Below are positions 26,033 through 35,124 of a DNA stretch of 64,000 nt, piece after piece. The stretch comes from Pararhizobium_B sp963838155. Its GTDB lineage: Bacteria > Pseudomonadota > Alphaproteobacteria > Rhizobiales > Rhizobiaceae. The translations under genes and the position numbers were made by a program. Below the pieces are notes generated by a model. That model worked only from the letters and a program-made list of their open reading frames with translations. It had not been told where the DNA came from and made no database searches. Where the stretch lies: NCBI GenBank assembly GCA_963838155.1, contig CAWIQE010000019.1, forward strand, positions 124,001-188,000, in the 5' to 3' direction. Positions within the stretch are counted from its first letter, which is position 1; every line of letters begins with the position of its first letter.

Positions 26033-26731
26033 ATGTTCTCGAACTCCTTTCCCGAAAAGCCCGTGATGGCCGATCTCGCCGCGCGGATGCTCCTGGAAAT
26101 CAAGGCGGTGCATTTTCGCGCCGACGAGCCCTACAAGCTGACGTCGGGGCTGGCGAGCCCGGTCTATATCGACTGCCGCAAGCTGATCTCCTATCCGCGC
26201 ATCCGGTCCGCCCTCATGGATTTCGCCACGGCGACGATCCTCACCGAGGCCGGCTTCGAGCAGTTCGATTCCGTCGCCGGCGGGGAGACGGCAGGCATCC
26301 CCTTCGCCGCCTGGATCTCCGAACGGATGGGGCTGCCGATGCAGTACATCCGCAAGAAGCCGAAGGGGTTCGGGCGCAACGCCCGCATCGAGGGCGACAT
26401 GCCGGAAGGCTCCCGGGTCCTGCTGGTCGAGGACCTGACGACCGACGGCGGGAGCAAGATCAAGTTCGCGGAGGCGATCCGCGAAGCCGGCGCGGAGATC
26501 GGGCACGCCTTCGCGCTCTTCTACTACGACATCTTTCCCGAGGCGCCGGCGCGTTTGGCGGACAAGGGTATCACGCTCCACCATTTGGCGACCTGGCAGA
26601 ACGTCCTCGCCGCCGCGCGGCGGGACCGGGTGTTCGACGAGGCGACGCTCGACCAGGTGCAGGCCTTCCTGGCCGCTCCCCTCGACTGGTCGGCTGCGAA
26701 CGGCGGCATTGCGGAACTTCCGGCCCTGTAA
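26033..26731 (+). CDS. pyrE: Orotate phosphoribosyltransferase
   Basis: Converts orotate and PRPP to OMP. 232 residues; the PRPP-binding loop is VLLVEDLTTDGGSK, with the usual KLTSGLASPVYIDCRKLISY substrate segment and a YIRKKPKGFG flexible loop. ATG at 26033 is preferred (AGGG 8 bases upstream; conserved MFSNSFPEK start) over one two codons earlier. Convergent with pgi. Confidence 0.97.
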   Translation: MFSNSFPEKPVMADLAARMLLEIKAVHFRADEPYKLTSGLASPVYIDCRKLISYPRIRSALMDFATATILTEAGFEQFDSVAGGETAGIPFAAWISERMGLPMQYIRKKPKGFGRNARIEGDMPEGSRVLLVEDLTTDGGSKIKFAEAIREAGAEIGHAFALFYYDIFPEAPARLADKGITLHHLATWQNVLAAARRDRVFDEATLDQVQAFLAAPLDWSAANGGIAELPAL

Positions 26732-26783
26732 ACTGCGTTTCGTAAGTTTGCGCGAACTAATAATGTAAGCACAGCCTGACGTT

Positions 26784-28421
26784 TTAGACGCCGAGGTCCC
26801 GGAGGGTCTGCACGAGGCCGGCGGTCGACAAATCGTGGTCGTCCGGGCTTTCCTTGCCCTCGACCACCGGCAGCAGGCCGGTCGCGAGTTCCTTGCCGAG
26901 CTCGACGCCCCACTGGTCGAAGGCGTTGATGCCGAAGATCTGCGCCTCGACGAAGACGCGGTGTTCGTAGAGCGCGATCAGGCGGCCGAGGGCGAAGGGC
27001 GTCAGCTTGTCGTAGACGATGGTGACGGACGGCCGGTTGCCGGTGAAGACCCGATGCGGCGCAAGACGGTCGGCCTCCGCTTCGCCCATGCCCTTTCCGA
27101 GAAGCTGTGACTTCGCCTCGTCGAAGGTGCGCCCGCGCATCAACGCCTCCGACTGCGCCAGGCAGTTCGCCACGAGGAGCCGCTGCTGGTGGCGCAGCTC
27201 CGGCTCGTGGCCGTTGGCGGCGACCATGAATTCGACCGGCACCGGATCGGTCCCCTGGTGCAGGAGCTGGAAGAAGGCGTGCTGGCCGTTCGTCCCCGGC
27301 TCGCCCCAGGCGACCGGGCCGGAATGGCGCTTCAGGCGGACCCCGTCGAGCGCGACGCCCTTGCCGTTCGATTCCATGTCGAGCTGCTGGAGATAGGCCG
27401 GGAAGCGGGCGAGGCGCTGGTCGTAGGGAATGATCGCGCGCGACCCGTAGCCGCAGATCTCGCGGTGGTAGAAGCCGACGAGCCCGAGCAGGACCGGCAG
27501 GTTCGTCTCCATGGGCGCGGACCGGAAGTGCTCGTCGAGCGCATGGGCGCCGTCCAGGAAACGGCCGAAACTTTCCGGGCCGACGGCGATCATCAGCGGC
27601 AGCCCGATCGCCGACCAGACCGAATAGCGCCCGCCGACCCAGTCCCAGAAGCCGAAGGTGCGGGTCTCGTCCATGCCGAAGGCCTTCACCTTCTCGAGGG
27701 CGGTGGAGACGGCCGCGAAGTGGTCCCGCACGGCCGCCTCGCCCAGCGTTTCGGCAATCCACCGGCGGGCGGTTGCCGCATTGGTCATCGTCTCGACGGT
27801 GGTGAAGGTCTTGGAGGCGACGATGACCAGCGTCGTCTCGGGCTCGAGCCCGGCCAGCGTGTCGGCGATATGGGCGCCGTCGACATTGGAGACGAAATGG
27901 GCGCGGGGGCCGTCATGGTAGGGCGCGAGCGCCAGCGTGGCCATCGCGGGTCCGAGATCGGAGCCGCCGATGCCGATGTTGACGATGTCCGTGAAGGCCT
28001 TGCCGGTCGCGCCCGCGATCCGGCCGGAACGCACGTTCTCGGAGAAGGCGCCCATGGCGTCGAGCACGGCGTCGACCTCCGGCATGACGTCCGCGCCGTC
28101 GACGATCACCGGCCGGCCGGACCGGTTGCGCAGGGCGGTGTGCAGGACCGCCCTGCCCTCCGTCGTATTGATCGGCTTGCCGGAGAACATCGCGTCGCGC
28201 CGCTGTTCCACATGGGCGGCGCGGGCGACGTCGAAGAGGCGCGCCATGGTGCGTTCCGTCACGGCGCACTTGGAATAGTCGAGCGTCATGTCGTCCAGGC
28301 GCGCCGAAAAGCGCCGGAAGCGCCCCTGATCGGCGGCGAAGGCCGCTCGCATGTCCCTCGGAGCGTTCTGCTGGTGATGCGTCCGCAATGCGGAGACGGC
28401 GCTTTCGACGGCTTTGCTCAT
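26784..28421 (-). CDS. pgi: Glucose-6-phosphate isomerase
   Basis: Interconverts glucose-6-P and fructose-6-P in glycolysis/gluconeogenesis and sugar entry. 545 residues, full length. The family signatures are present: DWVGGRYSVWSAIGLPLMI, the NIGIGGSDLGP phosphate loop, and INAFDQWGVELGKEL with the catalytic Lys near the end. Single gene. Transport and metabolism of fructose are also represented by frcBCAK 8 kb away. Confidence 0.97.
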   Translation of the reverse strand: MSKAVESAVSALRTHHQQNAPRDMRAAFAADQGRFRRFSARLDDMTLDYSKCAVTERTMARLFDVARAAHVEQRRDAMFSGKPINTTEGRAVLHTALRNRSGRPVIVDGADVMPEVDAVLDAMGAFSENVRSGRIAGATGKAFTDIVNIGIGGSDLGPAMATLALAPYHDGPRAHFVSNVDGAHIADTLAGLEPETTLVIVASKTFTTVETMTNAATARRWIAETLGEAAVRDHFAAVSTALEKVKAFGMDETRTFGFWDWVGGRYSVWSAIGLPLMIAVGPESFGRFLDGAHALDEHFRSAPMETNLPVLLGLVGFYHREICGYGSRAIIPYDQRLARFPAYLQQLDMESNGKGVALDGVRLKRHSGPVAWGEPGTNGQHAFFQLLHQGTDPVPVEFMVAANGHEPELRHQQRLLVANCLAQSEALMRGRTFDEAKSQLLGKGMGEAEADRLAPHRVFTGNRPSVTIVYDKLTPFALGRLIALYEHRVFVEAQIFGINAFDQWGVELGKELATGLLPVVEGKESPDDHDLSTAGLVQTLRDLGV

Positions 28422-28482
28422 GGGGCTTGCTCCTCGGATGCTGTGGCGGGTATGCGGCAGGCTCGGGCCGAAATCAAGGATA

Positions 28483-30180
28483 TCAGGGGTCGCGCAGGTG
28501 CCGGCGCAGGATCTTGCCGACGTTGCTCTTCGGCAGGTCGTCGCAGAACTCGATGGCCCTGGGGCGCTTGTAGTTGGTCAGGTTTTCCCGGCAATAGGCC
28601 CTGAGATCGGCCTCGCTCAAGCCGGGATCGCGGCGCACGACGAAGAGCTTCACGACCTCGCCGGAATGCTCGTCCGGCACGCCGATCGCCGCGACTTCGC
28701 GCACGCCCGGGTGGGCGGCGACGACCTCCTCGATCTCGTTCGGATAGACGTTGAAGCCGGAGACGAGGATCATGTCCTTCTTGCGGTCGACGATCGTCGT
28801 GTAGCCCGCCTCGTCCATGAAGCCCATGTCGCCGGTGCGGAAGAAGCCGTCGTCGGTCATGACCAGGGCGGTCTCGTCCGGCCGGTTCCAGTAGGCCTTC
28901 ATCACCTGGGGCCCGCGCACGCAGATCTCGCCGGTGTCGCCGAGCCGCACCGAATTGCCGGCGTCGTCGCGGATGTCGATCTCGGTCGACGGCAGCGGCA
29001 GGCCGATCGTTCCGGTGAAGTCCGTCACGTCGAAGCGGTTGGCGCTGACGACCGGCGACGTCTCCGACAGGCCGTAGCCCTCGGCGATGTGGCAGCCCGT
29101 GACCGCCTTCCAGCGCTCGGCCACCGGGCGCTGCACGGCCATGCCGCCGGCGAGCGTCAGGATCAGCGGCTCGAAGTCGAGGGCGGCGAAGCTCTCGAAG
29201 GCGAGCAGCGCGTTGAAGAGGGTGTTCAGGCCCGGGAAGACGTTGATCCGGTGGCGCGCCATTTCCCGGACGAGGGCCGGAATGTCGCGTGGATTGGGAA
29301 TGAGGACGTTCAGCGCGCCCTCGCTGATCCCCATCAGCATGTTCACCGTGAGCGCGAAGATGTGGTAGAGCGGCAGCGCGCAGAGATAGGTGAGGCGCTC
29401 GGGTTCCGGCCGCGTCAGGAAGGCGGCGCGCAGCCAGGCGGCGTTCTGGGCGACGTTCGACAGGACGTTGGCGTTCGTCAGCGCCGCGCCCTTGGCCACT
29501 CCAGTGGTGCCGCCGGTATATTGCAGGAAGGCGATGTCCTCCAGGCCCGAGGGAGAGCCGGGCGATTGCCGCGCGAGTGCCGTCCTCGTCGCGGACTTGA
29601 AGGACGCGTGACCGGGAAGCGTCCAGGCGGGCACCATCTTCTTCACCCGGCGGACGACAAAATCGACGAGCGGACCCTTCAGCCCCATGAGGTCGCCCAT
29701 GGCGGCGACGCAGACATGCTCGATCGGCCGCCGCGCCGCCACTTCGGCCACGACATGGGCGAAATTCTCCAGGACGACGATCGCCCGGATGCCGGCGTCG
29801 GCGATCTGATGGTCGAGTTCGCGGGCCGTGTAGAGCGGGTTGACGTTGACCACCACCATGCCCGCCCTGAGGATGCCGGCGACGGCGACCGGATACTGCA
29901 GGACGTTGGGCATCATGACGGCGACGCGGTCGCCGCGCACGAGCCCGGCCTGCGCGAGCCAGCCGGCAAACGCCGCGGAGAGGGCATCGAACCGTCGGTA
30001 GCTGAGCGTCGCGCCCATGCAGGTGAAGGCCGGGCGGTCGGCGAAGCGTTCGCAGGAGGCCGCGATCAGGTCGGCGAGAGCCGCGTGACGCAGCGGCGGT
30101 ATCTCCTCCGGGACGCCCGGGGGGTAGGAATCGAGCCAGATGCGGCGTCCCCGCCTTTCGGACGGCGTCGTGTGGTCCAT
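28483..30180 (-). CDS. fadD: Long-chain fatty-acid-CoA ligase
   Basis: Activates fatty acids to acyl-CoA. 565 residues from the ATG at 30180, which has a near-perfect GGAGGA 4 bases upstream; open sequence continues further upstream but lacks this. ANL-family motifs: P-loop YTGGTTGVAKGA, the A5 core (EGYGLSETSPV), TGDMGFMDEAGY, DRKKDMILVSGFNVYPNEIE, and the C-terminal catalytic Lys in PKSNVGKILRR. Downstream of it on the same strand is pgi. Confidence 0.93.
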   Translation of the reverse strand: MDHTTPSERRGRRIWLDSYPPGVPEEIPPLRHAALADLIAASCERFADRPAFTCMGATLSYRRFDALSAAFAGWLAQAGLVRGDRVAVMMPNVLQYPVAVAGILRAGMVVVNVNPLYTARELDHQIADAGIRAIVVLENFAHVVAEVAARRPIEHVCVAAMGDLMGLKGPLVDFVVRRVKKMVPAWTLPGHASFKSATRTALARQSPGSPSGLEDIAFLQYTGGTTGVAKGAALTNANVLSNVAQNAAWLRAAFLTRPEPERLTYLCALPLYHIFALTVNMLMGISEGALNVLIPNPRDIPALVREMARHRINVFPGLNTLFNALLAFESFAALDFEPLILTLAGGMAVQRPVAERWKAVTGCHIAEGYGLSETSPVVSANRFDVTDFTGTIGLPLPSTEIDIRDDAGNSVRLGDTGEICVRGPQVMKAYWNRPDETALVMTDDGFFRTGDMGFMDEAGYTTIVDRKKDMILVSGFNVYPNEIEEVVAAHPGVREVAAIGVPDEHSGEVVKLFVVRRDPGLSEADLRAYCRENLTNYKRPRAIEFCDDLPKSNVGKILRRHLRDP

Positions 30181-30432
30181 CAAGTCCTCCGCATGGTCCG
30201 GCCGCTCGAAGAAAACGGCAGCTTGGAGCATTCTGCCACCGCAGGGAAGCGGCGTCGCCCCCGTTCGCCGTCGCCCGTACCCGGCAGGGCCGACCGTCGC
30301 ACGATCCGGCCCCCAGGCATAGTTTCCCGCGGCCGGAGGGCCGCCCGTCGTACATAACATTGTTAATGGACCGCCCGCCTTCGGCCGTGATCTTCTCCGG
30401 CGGCCGGCCCGGCACGATTTGCAGAGAGATCC

Positions 30433-30762
30433 ATGGACCTTCATACCCTGTTCTATGCCAGCTCGGCGAGGCCCGGCCTCGCGTCCGAGGACATCGACGA
30501 CATCGTCAGAACCGCGCGCCGCGTCAACGCCGAACTCGGGGTGACGGGCTACCTCGCCTATGACGGGAAAGGCTTCGCCCAGATCCTCGAGGGCGACGGC
30601 GCGACGATCGAGGCGCTCTACGAGAAGATCGGGCGGGATCGACGCCACAGCGGCTGCGTGCTGCTGTCCTACGGCCCCTCGGAAAGCCGCCGTTTCGCGG
30701 ACTGGACGATGGGCTGCCGCAAGCTCAGCGACCTGATCATGATACAGGGGCTCGCCGACTGA
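30433..30762 (+). CDS. BLUF-domain blue-light photoreceptor
   Basis: 109 residues, a single BLUF (FAD-binding) domain with no output domain. The key residues are visible: Tyr in LFYASSARPG, Asn in VNAELGVTGYLAYDG, Gln in GFAQILEGDG, and the Trp of FADWTMGC. Such short BLUF proteins signal through partner proteins. recQ follows 46 bases after the stop on the same strand and may be cotranscribed. Confidence 0.9.
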   Translation: MDLHTLFYASSARPGLASEDIDDIVRTARRVNAELGVTGYLAYDGKGFAQILEGDGATIEALYEKIGRDRRHSGCVLLSYGPSESRRFADWTMGCRKLSDLIMIQGLAD

Positions 30763-30808
30763 GGCATCGAGACGTTGATCGCGCCGCCCGCCTCGGCTAC
30801 CAGCGGTC

Positions 30809-32587
30809 ATGACATCGGCGCATGCGATTCTCAAGGAGACCTTCGGCTACGACACCTTCCGGGCCGGGCAGGAGGAGATCGTGCGGGCGATCGAGGCGGG
30901 CCGCGACGTGCTCGCGATCATGCCGACCGGCGGGGGCAAGTCGCTCTGCTACCAGCTTCCGGCCCTGATGCGGAAGGGGCTCACCGTCGTCATCTCGCCG
31001 CTGATCGCGCTGATGCGCGACCAGGTGGCGCAGCTCACCGCGAACGGGGTTCCGGCCGCCGCGCTCGTCTCCGCCAACACGCGCGAGGAGAACGACCGCA
31101 TCTTGGAGGCGCTTTCGCGCGGAGAGCTGAAGCTCCTCTACCTGGCACCGGAGCGCCTGGCGGGGAGCATGGGCCTCATGCGCCGCAGCGGCGTCTCCCT
31201 CCTTGCCGTCGACGAGGCGCACTGCGTCAGCCAGTGGGGCCACGATTTCCGGCCGGACTACCTGACGATCGGAACGCTCCGGCAGGAACTCGGCGACGTG
31301 CAGACGGCCGCCTTCACGGCGACGGCGGACACGGAGACCCGCGCCGACATCGCCGCCAAGCTGTTCAGCGCGCCGCCGGTCGAATTCCTGCGCGGCTTCG
31401 ACCGGCCGAACCTGTTCCTGGCGTTCGAGCCGAAGGCCGGCGGGCGCCGGCAGATCTCGACCTTCGTCGCCGCGCGGCGCGGGGCCTCCGGCATCGTCTA
31501 CTGCTCGTCGCGCCGCAAGACCGAGGAACTTGCGGAGTTCCTGCGCGCGGAAGGCTTCGACGCGCTCGCCTATCATGCCGGCATGCCGGCGGAGCGGCGG
31601 CAGGAGCACCAGGACCGGTTCACCCGGGAGGAAGGCCTGATCATGACCGCGACGGTGGCCTTCGGCATGGGCGTGGACAAGCCGGACGTCCGCTTCGTCG
31701 TCCATGCCGACCTGCCGAAGACGATCGAGAGCTACTACCAGGAGATCGGACGGGCCGGGCGCGACGGCCTGCCGGCGGATACGCTGACGCTCTACGGGAT
31801 CGACGACATCAAGCTTCGCCGGCGGCAGATCGACGAGGGCGACGCCCCGCCCGAGCGCAAGCGGGTCGACCATGGACGACTCAACGCCCTGCTGTCACTT
31901 GCCGAGGCGCCGCGCTGCCGCCGGCAGACCCTCCTTGCCTATTTCAGCGAGACCAGCCCGCCCTGCGGCCATTGCGACCTCTGCCGGTCGCCGCCCGAGC
32001 TCTTCGACGGGACGGAGGCGGTGCAGAAGGCGCTTTCGGCGATGGTGCGCACGGGAGAGCGCTTCGGGACCGAGCATCTGATCGCCCTGTTGCGCGGCGA
32101 AGAGACCGAACGGATCGCGAGCCTCGGTCACGACAGGCTGCCGACCTTCGGCGTGGGCAGCGCCGTCGAGACCGGGACGTGGCGGGACTATTTCCGCCAG
32201 ATCTACGCGCTGGGGCTTGCCGGGGTCGACATGCAGTACGGCGGCTGGAGCGTGACGGAGGACGGCTGGGCGGTTCTCAAGGGCCGGTCGCGCGTCGAGC
32301 TGCGGGTGCCGGTCAAGCGCAAGTCGGCGAAGACCGGCCAGCGCCGGGGGGCGCAGCGGGTGCCCGACGACGTCGACGGAACGCTCCTGGCGGCGCTGAA
32401 GGCGAAGCGGCGGGCGCTCGCCGAGGAGCAGGGCGTTCCGGCCTATGTCGTCTTCCCAGACCGCACGCTGATCGAGATGGCGGCGTCGCAGCCGGCCACG
32501 CTCGACGAGATGGCGATGGTCAGCGGCGTCGGCGCCAAGAAGCTGGAACGCTACGGCGCGATCTTCCTGGAGATCCTCCGCGGCTGA
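30809..32587 (+). CDS. recQ: ATP-dependent DNA helicase RecQ
   Basis: 3'-5' helicase of recombination and replication-fork repair. 592 residues. Helicase motif I is MPTGGGKSLCYQ, motif II AVDEAHCVSQWGHDFRPDY and motif VI QEIGRAGRDG. The RQC zinc site has Cys residues in CRRQTLLAYF and PPCGHCDLC. A C-terminal HRDC domain carries MAASQPATLDEMAMVSGVGA. Full-length bacterial form. Convergent with the argE-type gene, only 3 bases apart. Confidence 0.96.
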   Translation: MTSAHAILKETFGYDTFRAGQEEIVRAIEAGRDVLAIMPTGGGKSLCYQLPALMRKGLTVVISPLIALMRDQVAQLTANGVPAAALVSANTREENDRILEALSRGELKLLYLAPERLAGSMGLMRRSGVSLLAVDEAHCVSQWGHDFRPDYLTIGTLRQELGDVQTAAFTATADTETRADIAAKLFSAPPVEFLRGFDRPNLFLAFEPKAGGRRQISTFVAARRGASGIVYCSSRRKTEELAEFLRAEGFDALAYHAGMPAERRQEHQDRFTREEGLIMTATVAFGMGVDKPDVRFVVHADLPKTIESYYQEIGRAGRDGLPADTLTLYGIDDIKLRRRQIDEGDAPPERKRVDHGRLNALLSLAEAPRCRRQTLLAYFSETSPPCGHCDLCRSPPELFDGTEAVQKALSAMVRTGERFGTEHLIALLRGEETERIASLGHDRLPTFGVGSAVETGTWRDYFRQIYALGLAGVDMQYGGWSVTEDGWAVLKGRSRVELRVPVKRKSAKTGQRRGAQRVPDDVDGTLLAALKAKRRALAEEQGVPAYVVFPDRTLIEMAASQPATLDEMAMVSGVGAKKLERYGAIFLEILRG

Positions 32588-32590
32588 CGG

Positions 32591-33766
32591 TCAGGCGGCC
32601 TCGAGCTTGCCGACGAGCCGGCCGAGCATGTCGAGGCACGCCTCGAGCTGCTCGAGGCTGACGAACTCGTCGGGCTGGTGGGCCTCGGCGATCGAGCCCG
32701 GCCCGCAGACGACGGTGGAGATGCCGGCCTTCTGGAACAGCCCGGCCTCCGTGCCGAAGGAGACGACGTCGGTCTCCGTGCCGCCGGTCAGTTCCCGGAC
32801 GATCTCCAGCGCTTCGGACCGTTCGACCGGCTCCAGACCGTCGACCTCGCCGATGATGCGGGTGACGATCCCGGCTTCGGGCGCCACGGCGCGCATGGCG
32901 GGCAGGAGCTCGCCGTCGACATAGGACTTCATGGCCTGCTTGACGAAGTCGGCGTCGTCCTTGGCGACGGGGCGCATCTCCCATTCGACGGCGCAGTGGC
33001 CGGCGATGACGTTGCGCGCCGCGCCGCCTTCCATCCGGCCGACCTGCACGGTCGTCCAGGGCGGGTCGAACCGGTTGCCGCGCGGCGCCCGTCGCTTCAG
33101 CTCCTGGCCGAGCGCCATCAGGCGCGTGACGTAGCGCACCGCGTATTCGACGGCGTTGACGCCCTTGTCCGGCTCCGAGCCGTGGCCGCCGGTGCCGGTG
33201 AACTCGGTCGTGTATTCGAAACAGCCCTTGTGGCCCTCGATGATGCGCATCGAGGTCGGCTCGCCGATGACGCAGACGGCCGGCCTGATGCCGGCGCGCT
33301 CCAGTTCCCCCATCAGCGCGCGGGCGCCGAAACAGCCCACTTCCTCGTCGTAGGTGAAGGCGAAATGCACCGGCCGGGCGAGGTCGGCCTCGGCGAAGGC
33401 CGGCGCCATGGCGAGGCAGGCCGCGATGAAGCCCTTCATGTCGCAGGTGCCGCGCCCGTAGAGACGGCCGTCCTCCTCGCGCAGGAGGAAGGGATCGCTC
33501 GTCCATTCCTGGCCTTCGACGGGCACGACGTCGGAATGGCCGGACAGGACGATGCCGCCGTCGCCCTCTGGACCGATCGTCGCGAAGAGGTTGGCCTTCA
33601 GCCCGGTCTCGTCGAAGGAGACGAAGGAGCGCGCGCCGCAGGCCTTCAGCCGCTGGTCGGCATAGCCGATCAACGCGGTGTTGCTGTCCGACGAGACGGT
33701 CGGGAACGCGATCAGGTCCGACAGGATCGACACGGTCTGCCGGAGAATGTCCGTGCTGTCGGCCAC
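32591..33766 (-). CDS. argE: ArgE-type acetylornithine deacetylase (M20 family)
   Basis: 391 residues. M20 dinuclear-zinc site: SGHSDVVPV, GRGTCDMKG, catalytic DEEVG, and a C-terminal GSIAEAHQPDEFV histidine. The usual reaction is removal of acetyl from N-acetylornithine. It directly follows the DoeA-like hydrolase gene (one base between stop and start), so in this setting it may instead deacetylate an N-acetyl-diaminobutyrate-like product. That is an inference from context; the sequence itself reads as ArgE. Confidence 0.88.
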   Translation of the reverse strand: MADSTDILRQTVSILSDLIAFPTVSSDSNTALIGYADQRLKACGARSFVSFDETGLKANLFATIGPEGDGGIVLSGHSDVVPVEGQEWTSDPFLLREEDGRLYGRGTCDMKGFIAACLAMAPAFAEADLARPVHFAFTYDEEVGCFGARALMGELERAGIRPAVCVIGEPTSMRIIEGHKGCFEYTTEFTGTGGHGSEPDKGVNAVEYAVRYVTRLMALGQELKRRAPRGNRFDPPWTTVQVGRMEGGAARNVIAGHCAVEWEMRPVAKDDADFVKQAMKSYVDGELLPAMRAVAPEAGIVTRIIGEVDGLEPVERSEALEIVRELTGGTETDVVSFGTEAGLFQKAGISTVVCGPGSIAEAHQPDEFVSLEQLEACLDMLGRLVGKLEAA

Positions 33767-33767
33767 G

Positions 33768-34952
33768 TCAGTCCTTCACGAACATCTTGCGGGGTCGGTT
33801 GCACAGGCATTCCGCCGGCGCGCCCTCGCGGATGAGAATGCTCTCGGTAATTTCCATGCCCCAATCCTTCATCCAGAGGCCCGGCATGAAATGGAAGGTC
33901 ATTCCGGCCTCGAGGATCGTGTTGTCGTTGTCGCGGAAGGAGATCGTGCGCTCGCCCCAGTCCGGCGGATAGGACAGGCCGATCGGATAGCCGCAGCGGG
34001 CGGAGCGCTTGATGCCCCATTTCGCCAGTTCGCCGTGGAGCGCCCGGGAGACGTCGCCGGCGCGGTTTCCAGGCCTTGCGGCGTCGAGGCCGGCTTCCAA
34101 ACCGGCCACCAGCGCCTTTTCCGCGTCGATCAGGTGCTGCGGCGGCGTGCCGAGATAGACCGTGCGGCAGAATGGCGCATGGTAGCGGCGGTAGCAGCCG
34201 GCGATTTCGAAGAAGGTGGCCTCGCCCTTCTCGAAGGAGGTCCAGCCCCAGGTGAGGTGCGGGGCGGCGGCGTCCGATCCGCTCGGCAGGAGGGGCACGA
34301 TCGCCGGGTAGTCTCCCCAGCTGTCGTCGACGCCGCGCACGGCGTCGGCGTAGATCTCCGCGACCAGCTCGTTCTTCTTGACGCCCGGCTCGACGCGCTG
34401 GAGGATCCCGTCGACGATCTTCTCCGAGATGCGCGCGGCGCGGCGCATGAAGATGATCTCCTCGTCGGACTTGACGCCGCGCTGCCAGTTGACCAGCGCC
34501 GTCGCGTCGACGAGTTCGGCGTTGGGCAGTTCCTGCTGCAGGGTCAGGTAAGCCTTGGCGGAGAAGTAATAGTTGTCGAGTTCGAGGCCGATGCGCTTGT
34601 TGGCGTAGCCCTTTTCGCCGATCAGGGCCGCCAGGTCCTCCATCGGATGGCAGTCGTCGGCCTGCACGAAATGGTCGGAGTATCCGCGGGCGCGGTCGTC
34701 GTCCATCCAGCAGGTGCGGATCGCGCCGTTGGCGTCCTGCGAGCGGCCCCACCAGATGGGATCCTCGTCGAGGAACACGAGCACGCCCTGATGCACGTAG
34801 AAGGACCAGCCGTCGTAGCTCGTCAGCCAGGCCATGTTGGACGGATCCTCGATGAAGAGCAGGTCCAGGCCCTTGGCCTCCATCGCAACGCGGACCTTGG
34901 CCAGCCGGCGCTGATATTCAACTTCACTGAACGGCAGGATCGATGCCGGCAT
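33768..34952 (-). CDS. doeA: M24-family hydrolase, DoeA/EutD-like (ectoine hydrolase candidate)
   Basis: 394 residues from the ATG at 34952 (MPASILPFSEVEYQRRLAKV). Creatinase N-domain, then a pita-bread M24 domain. Hallmarks shared with ectoine hydrolases are NMAWLTSYDGWSFYVHQGVL, DPIWWGRSQDANGA, EKGEATFFEIAGCYRRYHAP and GMEITESILI. Family knowledge: DoeA opens the ectoine ring to N-acetyl-diaminobutyrate. It forms a two-gene unit with the ArgE-type gene; the rest of the ectoine pathway (doeB, ehu transport) is not in the window, so X-Pro dipeptidase-like activity remains possible. Confidence 0.75.
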   Translation of the reverse strand: MPASILPFSEVEYQRRLAKVRVAMEAKGLDLLFIEDPSNMAWLTSYDGWSFYVHQGVLVFLDEDPIWWGRSQDANGAIRTCWMDDDRARGYSDHFVQADDCHPMEDLAALIGEKGYANKRIGLELDNYYFSAKAYLTLQQELPNAELVDATALVNWQRGVKSDEEIIFMRRAARISEKIVDGILQRVEPGVKKNELVAEIYADAVRGVDDSWGDYPAIVPLLPSGSDAAAPHLTWGWTSFEKGEATFFEIAGCYRRYHAPFCRTVYLGTPPQHLIDAEKALVAGLEAGLDAARPGNRAGDVSRALHGELAKWGIKRSARCGYPIGLSYPPDWGERTISFRDNDNTILEAGMTFHFMPGLWMKDWGMEITESILIREGAPAECLCNRPRKMFVKD

Positions 34953-35124
34953 CGCGGAACCCCCGGGAAAAATCGAAACGGAAACGAAACGTTCGCGGCC
35001 TCGGAGATTGAACCACGACTCCGGGCCGAATCCAACTCGTCGGACTGGCGGATATGAGCAATTTCGAACGGAGCGGAGTTGTCCAAAAGCGACGTTTCGG
35101 GGCGGGAACGCCCGTTCGCTGGGC

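Noticed and set aside
28414..30357. 647-codon plus-strand frame and an overlapping 665-codon minus-strand frame over fadD
   Set aside because: Shadow frames typical of GC-rich DNA; only the fadD frame carries ANL motifs.
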